Shown: in pieces, positions 32,978 through 44,265 of the stretch
Position numbering within the stretch: position 1 is the first letter of the stretch
How the letters are laid out: each line of letters begins with the position of its first letter
Origin: Cyrtodaria siliqua
Taxonomy: Eukaryota > Mollusca > Bivalvia > Adapedonta > Hiatellidae
Assembly (NCBI GenBank): GCA_037043455.1
Contig: JAWPHD010002628.1
Coordinates: 1-64,000, forward strand
DNA length: 64,000 bases
Reading direction: 5' to 3'
The notes under the pieces: generated by a model
Told to the model about the DNA's origin: nothing
Database searches by the model: none
The model's input: only the letters and a program-made list of their open reading frames with translations
Translations under genes and position numbers: made by a program

Positions 32978-33224
32978 GTTTACAGCAAAAATGCCCCATA
33001 TACCTTCCTTGTTGCTGGACTGCAGAAAATTAAGAAATCTCCAATAACTTCCTAAAATACTAAAGTCATGTTTGGATTAACATTTTAAAACAAATATAAA
33101 CCTGTAACTCGCAAGCTGATCAGGGTTTACAATGTCCGGCTGCTGATCAGTCATTTCCCCCAAAACACCCCTTTGTCGCATAAATGGAATGGTCTTAATT
33201 CAAAGAAAGAACAGTCCATTATAT

Positions 33225-33718
33225 ATATACTGACGAGATAAAGAAACGCCTCATCGGGAATTTCCGCTATATATTGTATATACCGCACACTTAATGCCAC
33301 ATAATATTCCAAAGAAATCCCAAGATAATTTGTAAAACAAAGTTGCAGTTGGTTAGAGAAAGGACACAACTGTAATGTTGTAGACGTTTTATTCATAGAA
33401 CACTTTATAACAAGAAATTCATAAATATAGAAGTTCCTCTTTGAAAAATTGTCTATTTTAGTACTGTATTTAACGTAAAGAGTTTGCAGAAATGTGCATC
33501 CTAAGTTTGCTCACATGCTTGGTCCAAACAGATACTCTGCCAATAATCAAACTTTGAAGAAATACTATTTGCTGTGCTTTGTGTTGTTTTAGTATTTTTT
33601 CCGAAAAGAAAGGTCTTACGTAGCCATGTACCATTCGATTAACAGCAGCATAGTGCACATACAATATATAGCGGAAATTGCCGATGAGGCGTTTCTTTAT
33701 CTCGTCAGTATATGTAGC
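33225..33718. mobile_element. TIR element, ~490 bp
   Basis: GACGAGATAAAGAAACGCCT near the left end returns as AGGCGTTTCTTTATCTCGTC near the right, with about 57 bp of inverted terminal repeat in total, including TTTCCGCTATATATTGTATA. Interior about 375 bp without coding capacity. It sits only 28 bp from exon 4. Confidence 0.8.
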
Positions 33719-33746
33719 GGGTTAAGGGTTAACACGACAATCTTAC

Positions 33747-33826
33747 TTCATTGCTGCTGCTGCATTCTTCGACCCCATCACAATGTTTTGGATCATCGAC
33801 ATGCTGGCAACTTAAGCATTTCATTG
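33747..33826 (-). CDS. LU-Ig gene exon 4: N-terminal third of LU domain 2
   Basis: Acceptor ACTGTATTTCAG and donor GTAAGATT bound 80 bases: 2 bases completing a Ser codon plus 26 codons. The exon reads MKCLSCQHVDDPKHC then DGVEECSSSNE. It has the C-x2-C opening and the spaced C...C of a Ly6/uPAR domain, and it parallels exon 1 (LCFDC, HPDDC, KSC). It enters in phase 1 from exon 3 and leaves in phase 0 to exon 5. It is too short to show up as an ATG frame; support is motif plus both splice borders plus phase. Confidence 0.82.
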
Positions 33827-34126
33827 CTGAAATACAGTACCAATTCAATCAGCATATAATTCAATACAATACAGATTCATTTCAAATCAATTTAAATGAT
33901 ATTAGCATATATACATTTCAATATGAGTGTTACCGAAAGAAATGTAGATTCCATGCAAATTCAATTTAAATGTCATAACAAGTGTTACCGAAACAAACTG
34001 TTATGAATACAAAAAAAAGCAAGAAGGCATATACATGACATATTAAAAATGCAGTATGATAACCTCACTACTAAACAAGTGTTTGAAATGAAAATTACAA
34101 GAATAGTCTTTAATATAGTGGTTTGA

Positions 34127-37100
34127 ATAGTCATGTACATGAAGGATAACAGCTGATAGCAGATCTCAAATATACATCCATCCATGGTCATGTACATGCA
34201 GGATAACTGCTGATAGCAGATCTCGAATATACATCCATCCATGGTCATTTACATGCAGGATAACTGCTGATAGCAGATCTCAAATATACATCCATCCATG
34301 GTCATGTACATGCAGGACAACTGCTGATAGCAGATCTCGAATATACATCCATCCATGGTCATTTACATGCAGGATAACAGCTGATAGCAGATCTCAAATA
34401 TACATCCATCCATGGTCATGTACATGCAGGACAACTGCTGATAGCAGATCTCGAATATACATCCATCCATGGTCATTTACATGCAGGATAACTGCTGATA
34501 GCAGATCTCAAATATATATCCATCCATGGTCATTTACATGCAGGATAACTGCTGATAGCAGATCTCACATATACATCCATCCATGGTCATTTACATGCAG
34601 GATAACTGCTGATAGCAGATCTCAAATATATATCCATCCATGGTCATTTACATGCAGGATAACTGCTGATAGCAGATCTCACATATACATCCATCCATGG
34701 TCATTTACATGCAGGATAACTGCTGATATCAGATCTCACATATACATCCATCCATGGTCATTTACATGCAGGATAACTGCTGATAGCATATCTCACTTAT
34801 ACATCCATCCATGGTCATTTACATGCAGGATAACTGCTGATAGCATATCTCACATATACATCCATCCATGGTCATTTACATGCAGGATAACTGCTGATAG
34901 CATATCTCACATATACATCCATCCATGGTCATTTACATGCAGGATAACTGCTGATAGCAGATCTCACATATACATCCATCCATGGTCATTTACATGCAGG
35001 ATAACTGCTGATAGCATATCTCACATATACATCCATCCATGGTCATTTACATGCAGGATAACTGCTGATAGCAGATCTCGAATATACATCCATCCATGGT
35101 CATTTACATGCAGGATAACTGCTGATAGCAGATCTCGAATATACATCCATCCATGGTCATTTACATGCAGGATAACTGCTGATAGCAGATCTCAAATATA
35201 CATCCATCCATGGTCATTTACATGCAGGATAACTGCTAATAGCAGATCTCAAATATACATCCATCCATGGTCATTTACATGCAGGATAACTGCTGATAGC
35301 AGATCTCAAATATACATCCATCCATGGTCATTTACATGCAGGATAACTGCTGATAGCAGATCTCACATATACATCCATCCATGGTCATTTAATTGCAGGA
35401 TAACTGCTGATAGCAGATCTCACATATACATCCATCCATGGTCATTTACATGCAGGATAACTGCTGATAGCATATCTCACATATACATCCATCCATGGTC
35501 ATGTACATGCAGGATAACTGCTGATAGCATATCTCACATATACATCCATCCATGGTCATTTACATGCAGGATAACTGCTGATAGCATATCTCACATATAC
35601 ATCCATCCATGGTCATTTACATGCAGGATAACTGCTGATAGCAGATCTCACATATACATCCATCCATGGTCATTTACATGCAGGATAACTGCTGATAGCA
35701 TATCTCACATATACATCCATCCATGGTCATTTACATGCAGGATAACTGCTGATAGCAGATCTCGAATATACATCCATCCATGGTCATTTACATGCAGGAT
35801 AACTGCTGATAGCAGATCTCGAATATACATCCATCCATGGTCATTTACATGCAGGATAACTGCTGATAGCAGATCTCGAATATACATCCATCCATGGTCA
35901 TTTACATGCAGGATAACTGCTGATAGCAGATCTCGAATATACATCCATCCATGGTCATTTACATGCAGGATAACTGCTGATAGCAGATCTCGAATATACA
36001 TCCATCCATGGTCATTTACATGCAGGATAACTGCTGAAAGCAGATCTCGAATATACATCCATCTATGGTCATTTACATGCAGGATAACTGCTGATAGCAG
36101 ATCTCGAATATACATCCATCCATGGTCATTTACATGCAGGATAACTGCTGATAGCAGATCTCGAATATACATCCATCCATGGTCATTTACATGCAGGATA
36201 ACTGCTGATAGCAGATCTCGAATATACATCCATCCATGGTCATTTACATGCAGGATAACTGCTGATAGCAGATCTCAAATATACATCCATCCATGGTCAT
36301 TTACATGCAGGATAACTGCTGATAGCAGATCTCAAATATACATCCATCCACGGTCATTTACATGCAGGATAACTGCTGATAGCAGATCTCAAATATACAT
36401 CCATCCATGGTCATTTACATGCAGGATAACTGCTGATAGCAGATCTCGAATATACATCCATCCATGGTCATTTACATGCAGGATAACTGCTGATAGCAGA
36501 TCTCGAATATACATCCATCCATGGTCATTTACATGCAGGATAATTGCTGATAGCAGATCTCAAATATACATCCATCCATGGTCATTTACATGCAGGATAA
36601 CTGCTGATAGCAGATCTCAAATATACATCCATCCATGGTCATTAACATGCAGGATAACTGCTGATAGCAGATCTCAAATATACATCCATCCATGGTCATT
36701 TACATGCAGGATAACTGCTGATAGCAGATCTCAAATATACATCCATCCATGGTCATTTACATGCAGGATAACTGCTGATAGCAGATCTCAAATATACATC
36801 CATCCATGGTCATTTACATGCAGGATAACTGCTGATAGCAGATCTCAAATATACATCCATCCATGGTCATTTACATGCAGGATAACTGCTGATAGCAGAT
36901 CTCAAATATACATCCATCCATGGTCATTTACATGCAGGATAATTGCTGATAGCAGATCTCAAATATACATCCATCCATGGTCATTTACATGCAGGATAAC
37001 TGCTGATAGCAGATCTCGAATATACATCCATCCATGGTCATTTACATGCAGGATAACTGCTGATAGCAGATCTCAAATATACATCCATCCATGGTCATTT

Positions 37101-38236
37101 ACATGCAGGATAACTGCTGATAGCAGATCTCAAATATACATCCATCCATGGTCATTTACATGCAGGATAACTGCTGATAGCAGATCTCAAATATACATCC
37201 ATCCATGGTCATTTACATGCAGGATAACTGCTGATAGCAGATCTAAAATATACATCCATCCATGGTCATTTACATGCAGGATAACTGCTGATAGCAGATC
37301 TCAAATATACATCCATCCATGGTCATTTACATGCAGGATAACTGCTGATAGCAGATCTCAAATATACATCCATCCATGGTCATTTACATGCAGGATAACT
37401 GCTGATAGCAGATCTCGAATATACATCCATCCATGGTCATTTACATGCAGGATAACTGCTGATAGCAGATCTCAAATATACATCCATCCATGGTCATTTA
37501 CATGCAGGATAACTGCTGATAGCAGATCTCGAATATACATCCATCCATGGTCATTTACATGCAGGATAACTGCTGATAGCAGATCTCAAATATACATCCA
37601 TCCATGGTCATTTACATGCAGGATAACTGCTGATAGCAGATCTCAAATATACATCCATCCATGGTCATTTACATGCAGGATAACTGCTGATAGCAGATCA
37701 CGAATATACATCCATCCATGGTCATTTACATGCAGGATAACTGCTGATAGCAGATCTCAAATATACATCCATCCATGGTCATTTACATGCAGGATAACTG
37801 CTAATAGCAGATCTCAAATATACATCCATCCATGGTCATTTACATGCAGGATAACTGCTGATAGCAGATCTCAAATATACATCCATCCATGGTCATTTAC
37901 ATGCAGGATAACTGCTGATAGCAGATCTCAAATATACATCCATCCATGGTCATTTACATGCAGGATAACTGCTGATAGCAGATCTCAAATATACATCCAT
38001 CCATGGTCATTTACATGCAGGATAACTGCTGATAGCAGATCTCAACTATACATCCATCCATGGTCATTTACATGCAGGATAACTGCTGATAGCAGATCTC
38101 GAATATACATCCATCCATGGTCATTTACATGCAGGATAACTGCTGATAGCAGATCTCAAATATACATCCATCCATGGTCATTTACATGCAGGATAACTGC
38201 TGATAGCAGATCTCAAATATACATCATTCCGTGGTA
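34127..38236. repeat. 57-bp satellite array, ~72 units
   Basis: Units made of GGTCATTTACATGCAGGATA, ACTGCTGATAGCAGATCTC and a variable AAATATA, GAATATA or ACATATA, then CATCCATCCAT. Every unit carries CTGCTgatAGCAG, a short hairpin, beside an AGATCT palindrome. Variants are clustered: ACATATA with GCATATC in the left third, GAATATA around 35.8-36.2 kb, AAATATA elsewhere. The GAATATA type leaves the minus strand open (19-residue period), while the AAATATA type gives a TGA, so no long protein is encoded. It lies in the intron between exons 3 and 4. Confidence 0.97.
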
Positions 38237-38595
38237 AGGCATTGCTAAACTTGTTGTAATCATTTATCATGGACTTGATGCTTATTGTAATGTTGATGTG
38301 ACGAAGTCTTTTACATAGGCTCGGCAATAATGACGTCGAAGTTCAATAGAGATGTGATATATTATCTTTTATATATGTGTTAATATTGGAATTGAATTAG
38401 GATGGGATAACCATTACATGATCATGTACTCTAATATGTTAACTGACTCTGTGATACATATTAATGTATTCGTTATTGTAAATACTTGTTTTTATATCGA
38501 TAAGTCACCTAATAAAGGAATGAAAGAAAAACCTCACTCTATTTATATGTACGTTTTAAACATATTTATTTTACATCGATTGCGAAACAAGTTCT
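38237..38595. other. Intron sequence, no recognised features
   Basis: AT-rich sequence after the 57-bp array; nothing supported. Confidence 0.4.
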
Positions 38596-38762
38596 TGCAA
38601 CTTAGATTAATCACTCTCGATGGCTTCCTGGGTAGAACCAGTACTAAGCAATGTGGATTAATTATCTTGCTCAAGGATAAATAACGTGGCCGCGACGGAG
38701 GATCGAACCCACGACCTCTCGATCAGGAGTTCGGCGCTCTACCACTGGACCACGCACTCCAC
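38596..38762 (-). mobile_element. tRNA-derived SINE
   Basis: The minus-strand head (38762 down to 38686) has an exact A box TGGTCCAGTGG and a B box GTTCGATCC. The body shares CTGGGTAGAACCAGTACT (plus strand) with the SINE at 6.6 kb and has CTTGCTCAAGGATAAATAAC. Head and body are better preserved than in the other SINEs here. Confidence 0.75.
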
Positions 38763-38907
38763 ATATGTGCTCCACTCCTACTTATATGTACATGACCCCG
38801 ATAACAATTCCTCATAAGGCATACATGTGACTACTTCTACCCTGATTCAGTTTAGTTCGAACTGAATAGGGATTTATCTGATATGTTTCTCTGCGATATC
38901 ATCGTGA

Positions 38908-39091
38908 TATAATAGGATTATTTCTAGAGTAACGTGTTCTGGAAGTTTGTATCACCTCGAGTAGGAAGATGCCAGATCAAGGATCACACGAGAGGCGGAG
39001 CCTCGAGTGTGATCCTGATCTGGCATTTACCTGCGAGAGGTGATACAAACTTTCAGAACACGTTACTCTAGTAATGATCCTTTTATTATAT
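38908..39091. repeat. Foldback element, 184 bp
   Basis: GTAACGTGTTCTGGAAGTTT and AAACTTTCAGAACACGTTAC, and further in GCCAGATCAAGGATCACAC and GTGTGATCCTGATCTGGC, form two long arms with a small loop at AGGCGGAGC. Confidence 0.9.
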
Positions 39092-40289
39092 ACCTCTTAC
39101 ACATCATTAACACGGAAATATTTGCATTGCTATTGCATACATATTCAATAAAGCATATTATTTCTCGATAAAGTGCAGCGGGAAAATGTATGTAGTTTTA
39201 AGGTGTTGGTGTTCATTGATCTGACCTACTTGTTTTGTTTGTATGACGTAACGTCGTCTTGACGTTCTCGCGCATAGTGGCGCAAAACTTGCTTGAGTCA
39301 TTGGAAAAAACGCTGTTCTAATTTTAGTAAGATAGTGATACTAATTCTAGTAGCATAGTGATAACCTGTAGTGTGATACAGGTTGTTGTATACCATTGTA
39401 AGAAAATGAAGGTACTATGTATATATTATTGATAGGTATATAATAAACATTATTATTATATCTCACTGTAAACACTCCCATACCCTGCCGTGTTGATATT
39501 TCGCGCCATCACCCTCAATGCGTCATAGCGGGTGATAGCGCAAAATATCATCCCGCTAGCTTTTTGAAAAGCTCAGTTCTAAAAATAGATTTTTTCAACA
39601 ACAACAACAACAACAACGATTTTTTCTTCATTATCGAGTATATTAGAATATTAGGAGTATTTGTTCGGTATAATAAAATAAATATCACATCCTTTTGAGG
39701 GTGTAATATTTATATAACATCAGCCACAGCTCGTCTATAACAGTATGGAAACATGTAAGTTATGTTATAAAATGGCCCCCACGAATTTTAGCATTGTTTA
39801 GGATGAGTATTCTACATCGTATATGAATATATATGCATTCATAGAGCATATATCTCTATCACCTTGTGATATAATAATGCCAGATTATTAAGAAAAAATA
39901 CAATTTTCAACATTAAAAGTCTGAAAAATGTAATTTGTTATTTGTCTTGCCTTGCTATAGGAATCCTGGTAAACATATTACCTGCAGGCAGAATAGTAGG
40001 TCCTGATCCGATTTATTCCAAAGTAGTTCCGTGCGACGTAATATGGGCTTATGAAATATTGTTTTGTGTGTGGTGGAAGCCAACACATGCAGCTGGTCAG
40101 TCAATGAACGTAGATGACGCGTAGTATATAACAAGTGTCACGCTCTACAGTTTGGTTGGTTACTATGATTACGCAAATGAGAGTTCTAAGATAGCGAAAA
40201 GGTGCACAGAACCATAAAATACCCTCTATTAATGGGTTAGCCAGGAATTAATATGCATGTGCCATTTAGGGTAAGGATTTAAAACATAC
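39092..40289. other. Intron sequence with minor palindrome
   Basis: Contains a small imperfect palindrome at 39488-39560 (GATATTTCGCGC / GCGCAAAATATC), a CAA microsatellite at 39598-39618 and an AT-rich remainder. Near 39.98-40.09 kb the minus strand is open for about 45 codons up to a possible donor, but it lacks any domain or clear acceptor, so it is not called. Confidence 0.4.
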
Positions 40290-40494
40290 ATGCTTGGGAG
40301 AACGATTTACACGGTCCCTTGTTACAGCCTGGTTGGCTGCAGCACTCGACGCACGTGACACCTATATTGGTATCACGCTTCACATGTAGTAGACTCTGCG
40401 AGTAGTCACGTTTTATTGGATTCCACCCAATGTCCGCCGTTCTCCCTCGCTTGCCGATTAGAGACCCGTAAGGAAACTGAGAATGGGCACACGA
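40290..40494 (-). CDS. LU-Ig gene exon 3: C-terminal third of LU domain 1
   Basis: Acceptor TACTTTGTTTACAG and donor GTATGTTT bound 205 bases, 68 codons plus 1 base. It starts SCAHSQFPYGSL, has a long basic middle (GKRGR, IKRDYSQ, HVKRD) and closes with GVTCVECCSQPGCNKGPC, the CC-x4-CN signature of Ly6/uPAR domains. It enters in phase 0 and leaves in phase 1, exactly like exon 6. The insert before the last Cys block makes this finger about twice the size of its LU2 counterpart. The region is more GC-rich than its surroundings. The frame runs on to a TAA 12 bases past the donor, so a shorter secreted one-LU isoform by intron retention is possible. Confidence 0.82.
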
Positions 40495-40937
40495 CTGTAA
40501 ACAAAGTATAAAGCACTTCGTGTTATTGTACCGACGTAGAAGATATATATCATTATTATTTTAATGTGTACATTATATGTACACGCACGTAAATTAAATG
40601 TTAGAAAGTAAAATAACAGATATCAAAGTGTTTTCATTTTCTTCCAATTTATTGAATTGATACACACAACTAGAAAACAAGAGTTTATATTTATCTTTGT
40701 CAGTGAAGCAGATGGTTTTGATAAATAATGCAGTAAAAAAAATTATACCAAATAAAATATGTTTTTTCTTCATCAATTGTTTATAAAATTAAAATTATTT
40801 AAGAATAGCATTGTGTCACAGTTTATTTGTATAATTCCTCCGTCAACTATTTAAAATTGCTATTTACAAACTTCGTAAGATCCTTGGTCTTGATCAATTT
40901 CATTTTTTGTTTTATTAAAATTGTTAAAAGGATCATT
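40495..40937. other. Intron sequence, no recognised features
   Basis: Very AT-rich; a 60-codon Lys/Ile/Phe-rich minus frame is compositional. Confidence 0.4.
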
Positions 40938-41041
40938 CATTACCTCTCATGGACAGACTCAATAAAACCGCGTCTGCTACTTTTATCTCTTGTTTGTGTT
41001 TGTTGTTTGCAAGGGATACCGTTTTCAGTATGTATTGGCAT
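40938..41041 (+). mobile_element. Module A, copy 6 (partial)
   Basis: Begins at the right arm of hairpin 1 (ACCTCTCAT). Hairpin 2 CAGACTC / GCGTCTG has one mismatch; ends GGGATACCGTTTTCAG. Confidence 0.8.
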
Positions 41042-41128
41042 TCACACTAGCGTGTGTTTAGTACTGTGTGCTGCAGCCGTAAAAAGTCGCCCCGGCTACA
41101 AATCATTAGTGTTATTACTTACTGTTCC

Positions 41129-41317
41129 TTTGGGATCATCAGGCCCAATGTTGGTGGCTTTAAAGTATAATATCGCTTAAGCCGGTGCTAGGAGGCGTGA
41201 GAGGTGTTGCACTTGAAATTACCTCTCATAAACAGACTCAATAAAACCGAGTCTGCTACTTTTGTCTCTTGTTTCTGTTTGATGCTTCCAAGGAATCCCG
41301 TTTTCAGTATTTATTTC
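41129..41317 (+). mobile_element. Module A, copy 7 (full)
   Basis: Full module: GGATCATCAGGCCCAATG, GCTTAAGCCGGTGCTAGG, hairpin 1 TGAGAGGT / ACCTCTCA (41198-41228), hairpin 2 CAGACTC / GAGTCTG, CTCTTGTTTCTGTTTGATG and TTTTCAGTATTTATT. It precedes module B copy 2 by about 60 bp. Confidence 0.85.
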
Positions 41318-41380
41318 TACGAATTGTTGTTTTATATTCATCTATACATGATAATATTTGTGTTGAACGTATATTGCCTA

Positions 41381-41605
41381 GTAATGTTGCCTTGTTTATT
41401 AGAGTATATAGCCTGGCGGGGATTTCTTTATTTACAGTATACCGTATTGGATTGACAATAAGTTAAGAGTGAAGTTTGGTGCACCTTAGAACCTTGTTTA
41501 AACCCCTTCGGTGTTGTCACCACTGACTGTTCCAAAGCGGTTGCTCTATTTTCTGTTTCTTTGAATGCGACATTTGCTGTCCGACTTTTATACCTACTTT
41601 TCTTA
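41381..41605 (+). mobile_element. Module B, copy 2
   Basis: TTGCCTTGTTTATTAGAGTA, AAGTTTGGTGCACC, CTTGTTTAAACCCC and the right end CTGTCCGACTTTTATACCTAC. The segment corresponding to the 54-bp monomer is present once and shortened (41545-41585). The 17-bp array starts about 30 bp later. Confidence 0.75.
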
Positions 41606-41631
41606 CATGCGTCATACTGAATAAGCATTCG

Positions 41632-43036
41632 TCTGTGGTGTGTGTTGTGAAGTGTGGTGTGTGTTGACGTGTGATGTGTGATGACGTGTGGTGTGCGGTG
41701 GAGTATGGTGTGTGTTGGAGTGTGGTGTTTGTTGAAATGAGGTGTGTGCTGGCGTGTGATGTGTGCTGACGTGTGGTGTGTGTTGACGTGTGGTATATGT
41801 TGAAGTGTGGTGTGTGTTGACGCGTGGTGTGTGTCGAAACATGGTGTGTGTTGACCTGAGGTGTATGTTGACGTGTGGTGTGTGTTGAAGTAAAGTGTGT
41901 GTTGACTGTGGTGTATGTTGACGTGTGGTGTGTGTTGACGTGTAGTGTGTGTTGAAGTGAAGTATGTGTTGACGTTAGGTATGTCTTGACGTGTGGTGTA
42001 TGTCGAAGTTTAGTGTGTGTTGAAGTGTGGTGTGTTTTGAAGTGTAGTGTGTGTTGACGTGTGGTGTGTGTTGACTGTGATGTGTGTTGAAATGGGATGT
42101 GTGTTGACGTTTGTTGTGTGTTGATGTGTGTTGTATGTTGAAGTGTGGTGTGGTGTGTTAAAGTGTGGTATGTGTTGACGTGTGGTGTGTGTTGAAATGT
42201 GATGTGTGTTGAAGTGTGGTGTGTGTTGACGTGTGGTGTGTGTTGAAGTGAAGTGTGTGTTGACGTGGTGTGTTGACGTGTGGTGTGTGTTGAAGAGTGG
42301 TGTGTGTTGACGTGTTGTATGTGTTGACGACTGGTGTGTGTCGAAGTATGGTGTGTGTTGACGTGTGGTGTATGTTGACGTGTGGTGTGTGTGGATGTGT
42401 GGTGTGGTGTGTGTCGAAGTGTGGTGTGTGTTGAAGTGTGGAGTGTGTTTGACGTGTGGTGTGTGTTGAAGTGTGGTGTGTATTGAAGTGTGATGTGTTG
42501 AAGTATGTGTGATGACGTGTGGTTTGTGTTGAAGTGTAGTGTGTGTGTTGAAGTGTGGTGTGTGTTGACGTGTGGTGTGTGTTGAAAAAGTGGTGTGTGT
42601 TGGCGTGCGGTGTGTGTCGATGTGTGGTGTGTGGTGACGTGTGGTGTGTGTTAAAGTGTGGTTTGTGTTGCGGTGTGTTGTATGTTGAAGTGTGTTGTTT
42701 TTTGAGGTGTGTTGAATGTTGAAGTGTAGTATGTGTTGAAGTGTGATGTATCTTGGAGTTTAATGTGTGATTATTGGTGGTGTGTGTTGAAGTTGGTGTG
42801 TGTTGATGTGTGTTGTATGTTGAAATGTGGTGTTTGTTGAGGTGTGTTGTATGTTAAAGTGTGGTGTGTGTTGAAGTGTGGTGTGTGTTGAAGTTTGATG
42901 TGTGTTGAAGTTGGTGTGTGACGAAGTTTTGTGTTTTGAAGTGTGGTTTGTGTTGAAGTCTGATGTGTATTGAAGGGTGGTGTGTGTTGAAGTGTGGTGT
43001 GTGTTGAAGTGTGGTGTTTGTTGAAGTGTCTGTGAT
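41632..43036. repeat. 17-bp minisatellite array, ~80 units
   Basis: Unit GTGTGGTGTGTGTTGAC or ending GAA, with many substitutions and indels. The T/G versus A/C strand asymmetry is extreme, so it may form G-rich secondary structure. Located in the intron between exons 2 and 3. Confidence 0.95.
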
Positions 43037-43472
43037 AATGTTAAATGGAGTATATCAGAATTAGTGTGTTTTTTTCAGAAATGTTCACAGTATTATTGTA
43101 TAAATTGATAAGTATAACCTTAATGAGACATAACCTACCATAAGAATTGAAACACTGAACATGTAAAGACCCGAAGAAGGTATTTCCTTCGGCTTGAAAT
43201 TTATTTATATGAATTTATGGCTTAATAATACTTTTGGAAATGTGTAACTATTTGTTACAGTAACTAAGCGTTATTATAGGAGACTGTCAAACTAGTGTTC
43301 TTTCTATATGTTTGAATAATTTCAAGATTTACATTGGTCATTTCATAGCTTTTTATTGTTTTTTTAACAAATTTAGCCACACATCATGACGTACCCTTAT
43401 TGAATTTAATTTGAGCTGTCACTTTTTAAAAACAAATGTTAAGGGAGTTAAGATCATGAAAACAACACATAC
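43037..43472. other. Intron sequence, no recognised features
   Basis: AT-rich sequence between the 17-bp array and exon 2. Confidence 0.4.
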
Positions 43473-43544
43473 GGTGGCGTCCATACAGCCCAGTGAAAAA
43501 TAGTCAGTTAAGTTGTGAGCTAGATGCCGCCTTACGTAACACTC
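43473..43544 (-). CDS. LU-Ig gene exon 2: middle third of LU domain 1
   Basis: Acceptor CTTCTTTTCAG and donor GTATGTGT bound exactly 24 codons, phase 0 to 0: ECYVRRHLAHNLTDYFSLGC then MDAT. C-Y-V, the NLT glycosylation sequon and the F-x-L-G-C end are typical of the central finger of mollusc LU-type domains as I know them. The pattern parallels exon 5 (MCAVY...GYSLKCM). Confidence 0.82.
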
Positions 43545-43668
43545 CTGAAAAGAAGGTAAATTTATTGAAAACTGAAAGTTAAAACAATGTAACAAACTAA
43601 ACACATCACAGGCTTAACTGATCAAATTACACATTCATCTATATGTGCATAAAATGCACAACTTTGAT

Positions 43669-43853
43669 CTTTTGGGATCATCAATCCCGATCATTTGGCT
43701 TTAAAGTAGAGTATCACTTAAGCCGCTGCTAGAAGGCGTGAGAGGTATTTCACTTTATGTTACCTCTTATGAACAGACTCGATGCAACCGAGTCTGCTAC
43801 ATTTATCGTGTTTGTGTTTGTTACTTCCAACGGATCCGTTGTTCAGTATTTAT
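43669..43853 (+). mobile_element. Module A, copy 8
   Basis: Full module. Hairpin 2 CAGACTCGATGCAACCGAGTCTG is perfect in its stem although the loop differs; hairpin 1 has one G-T wobble. Ends TTGTTCAGTATTTATTAC. Confidence 0.85.
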
Positions 43854-44089
43854 TACATTTCTATGGGTGAAAGATCGGGATTTCTCAGTGCAAGAATATT
43901 CATAATCTCTAAATATTAATAACTAACTCAGAACACACTAATAACTAACGTTGCTAACTTAGAACACAATAATAACTAACGTTGCGACGTTGAGTCGTGA
44001 CGTCAACAAAGTGTTGCTGACGTCGACGTCATCCGCCGATAACGTTCAATAAAGCGAATATTTGTTTGCAAAAACGTAATTTAAAATGT
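43854..44089. other. Intron sequence with GACGTC cluster
   Basis: AACTAACGTTGC-type words are duplicated near 43920-43985, then TGACGTCGACGTCAT near 44013, the same core as in elements D1 and D2. Probably another element fragment. Confidence 0.4.
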
Positions 44090-44265
44090 AATAAATAGAT
44101 TACTTAACTGCTGGGATCGATTATTGGGTAATCCTTCACTTGATGGTAGACGTGATTTGTTTTTTCACTCACTCGCGTGCGGTCGTTCGTGAAAAGAACC
44201 ACACATCTACCACTCGTGAAGGATTTCCCTATAATCAATCCAAGCAGTTAAATAACCTATTTATT
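44090..44265. repeat. Foldback element, ~175 bp
   Basis: GGTAATCCTTCACTTGATGG and its partner with CCACTCGTGAAGGATTTCCC, plus AATAAATAG with CTATTTATT at the outer ends. The loop is rich in CACTCGCGTGCGG. Confidence 0.85.

Noticed and set aside
33225..33718. Candidate coding frames on both strands around the inverted GAGATAAAGAAACGCC segment
   Set aside because: They mirror each other because of the terminal inverted repeats of a TIR element.
35705..36229. 174-codon minus frame of 19-residue repeats in the 57-bp array
   Set aside because: Most units of the same array contain an in-frame TGA; only one variant block is open.
39978..40090. Open minus frame of about 45 codons ending at a possible donor GTAATATG
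   Set aside because: No LU or Ig pattern, no convincing acceptor, and it is not needed to keep the LU-Ig gene in frame.
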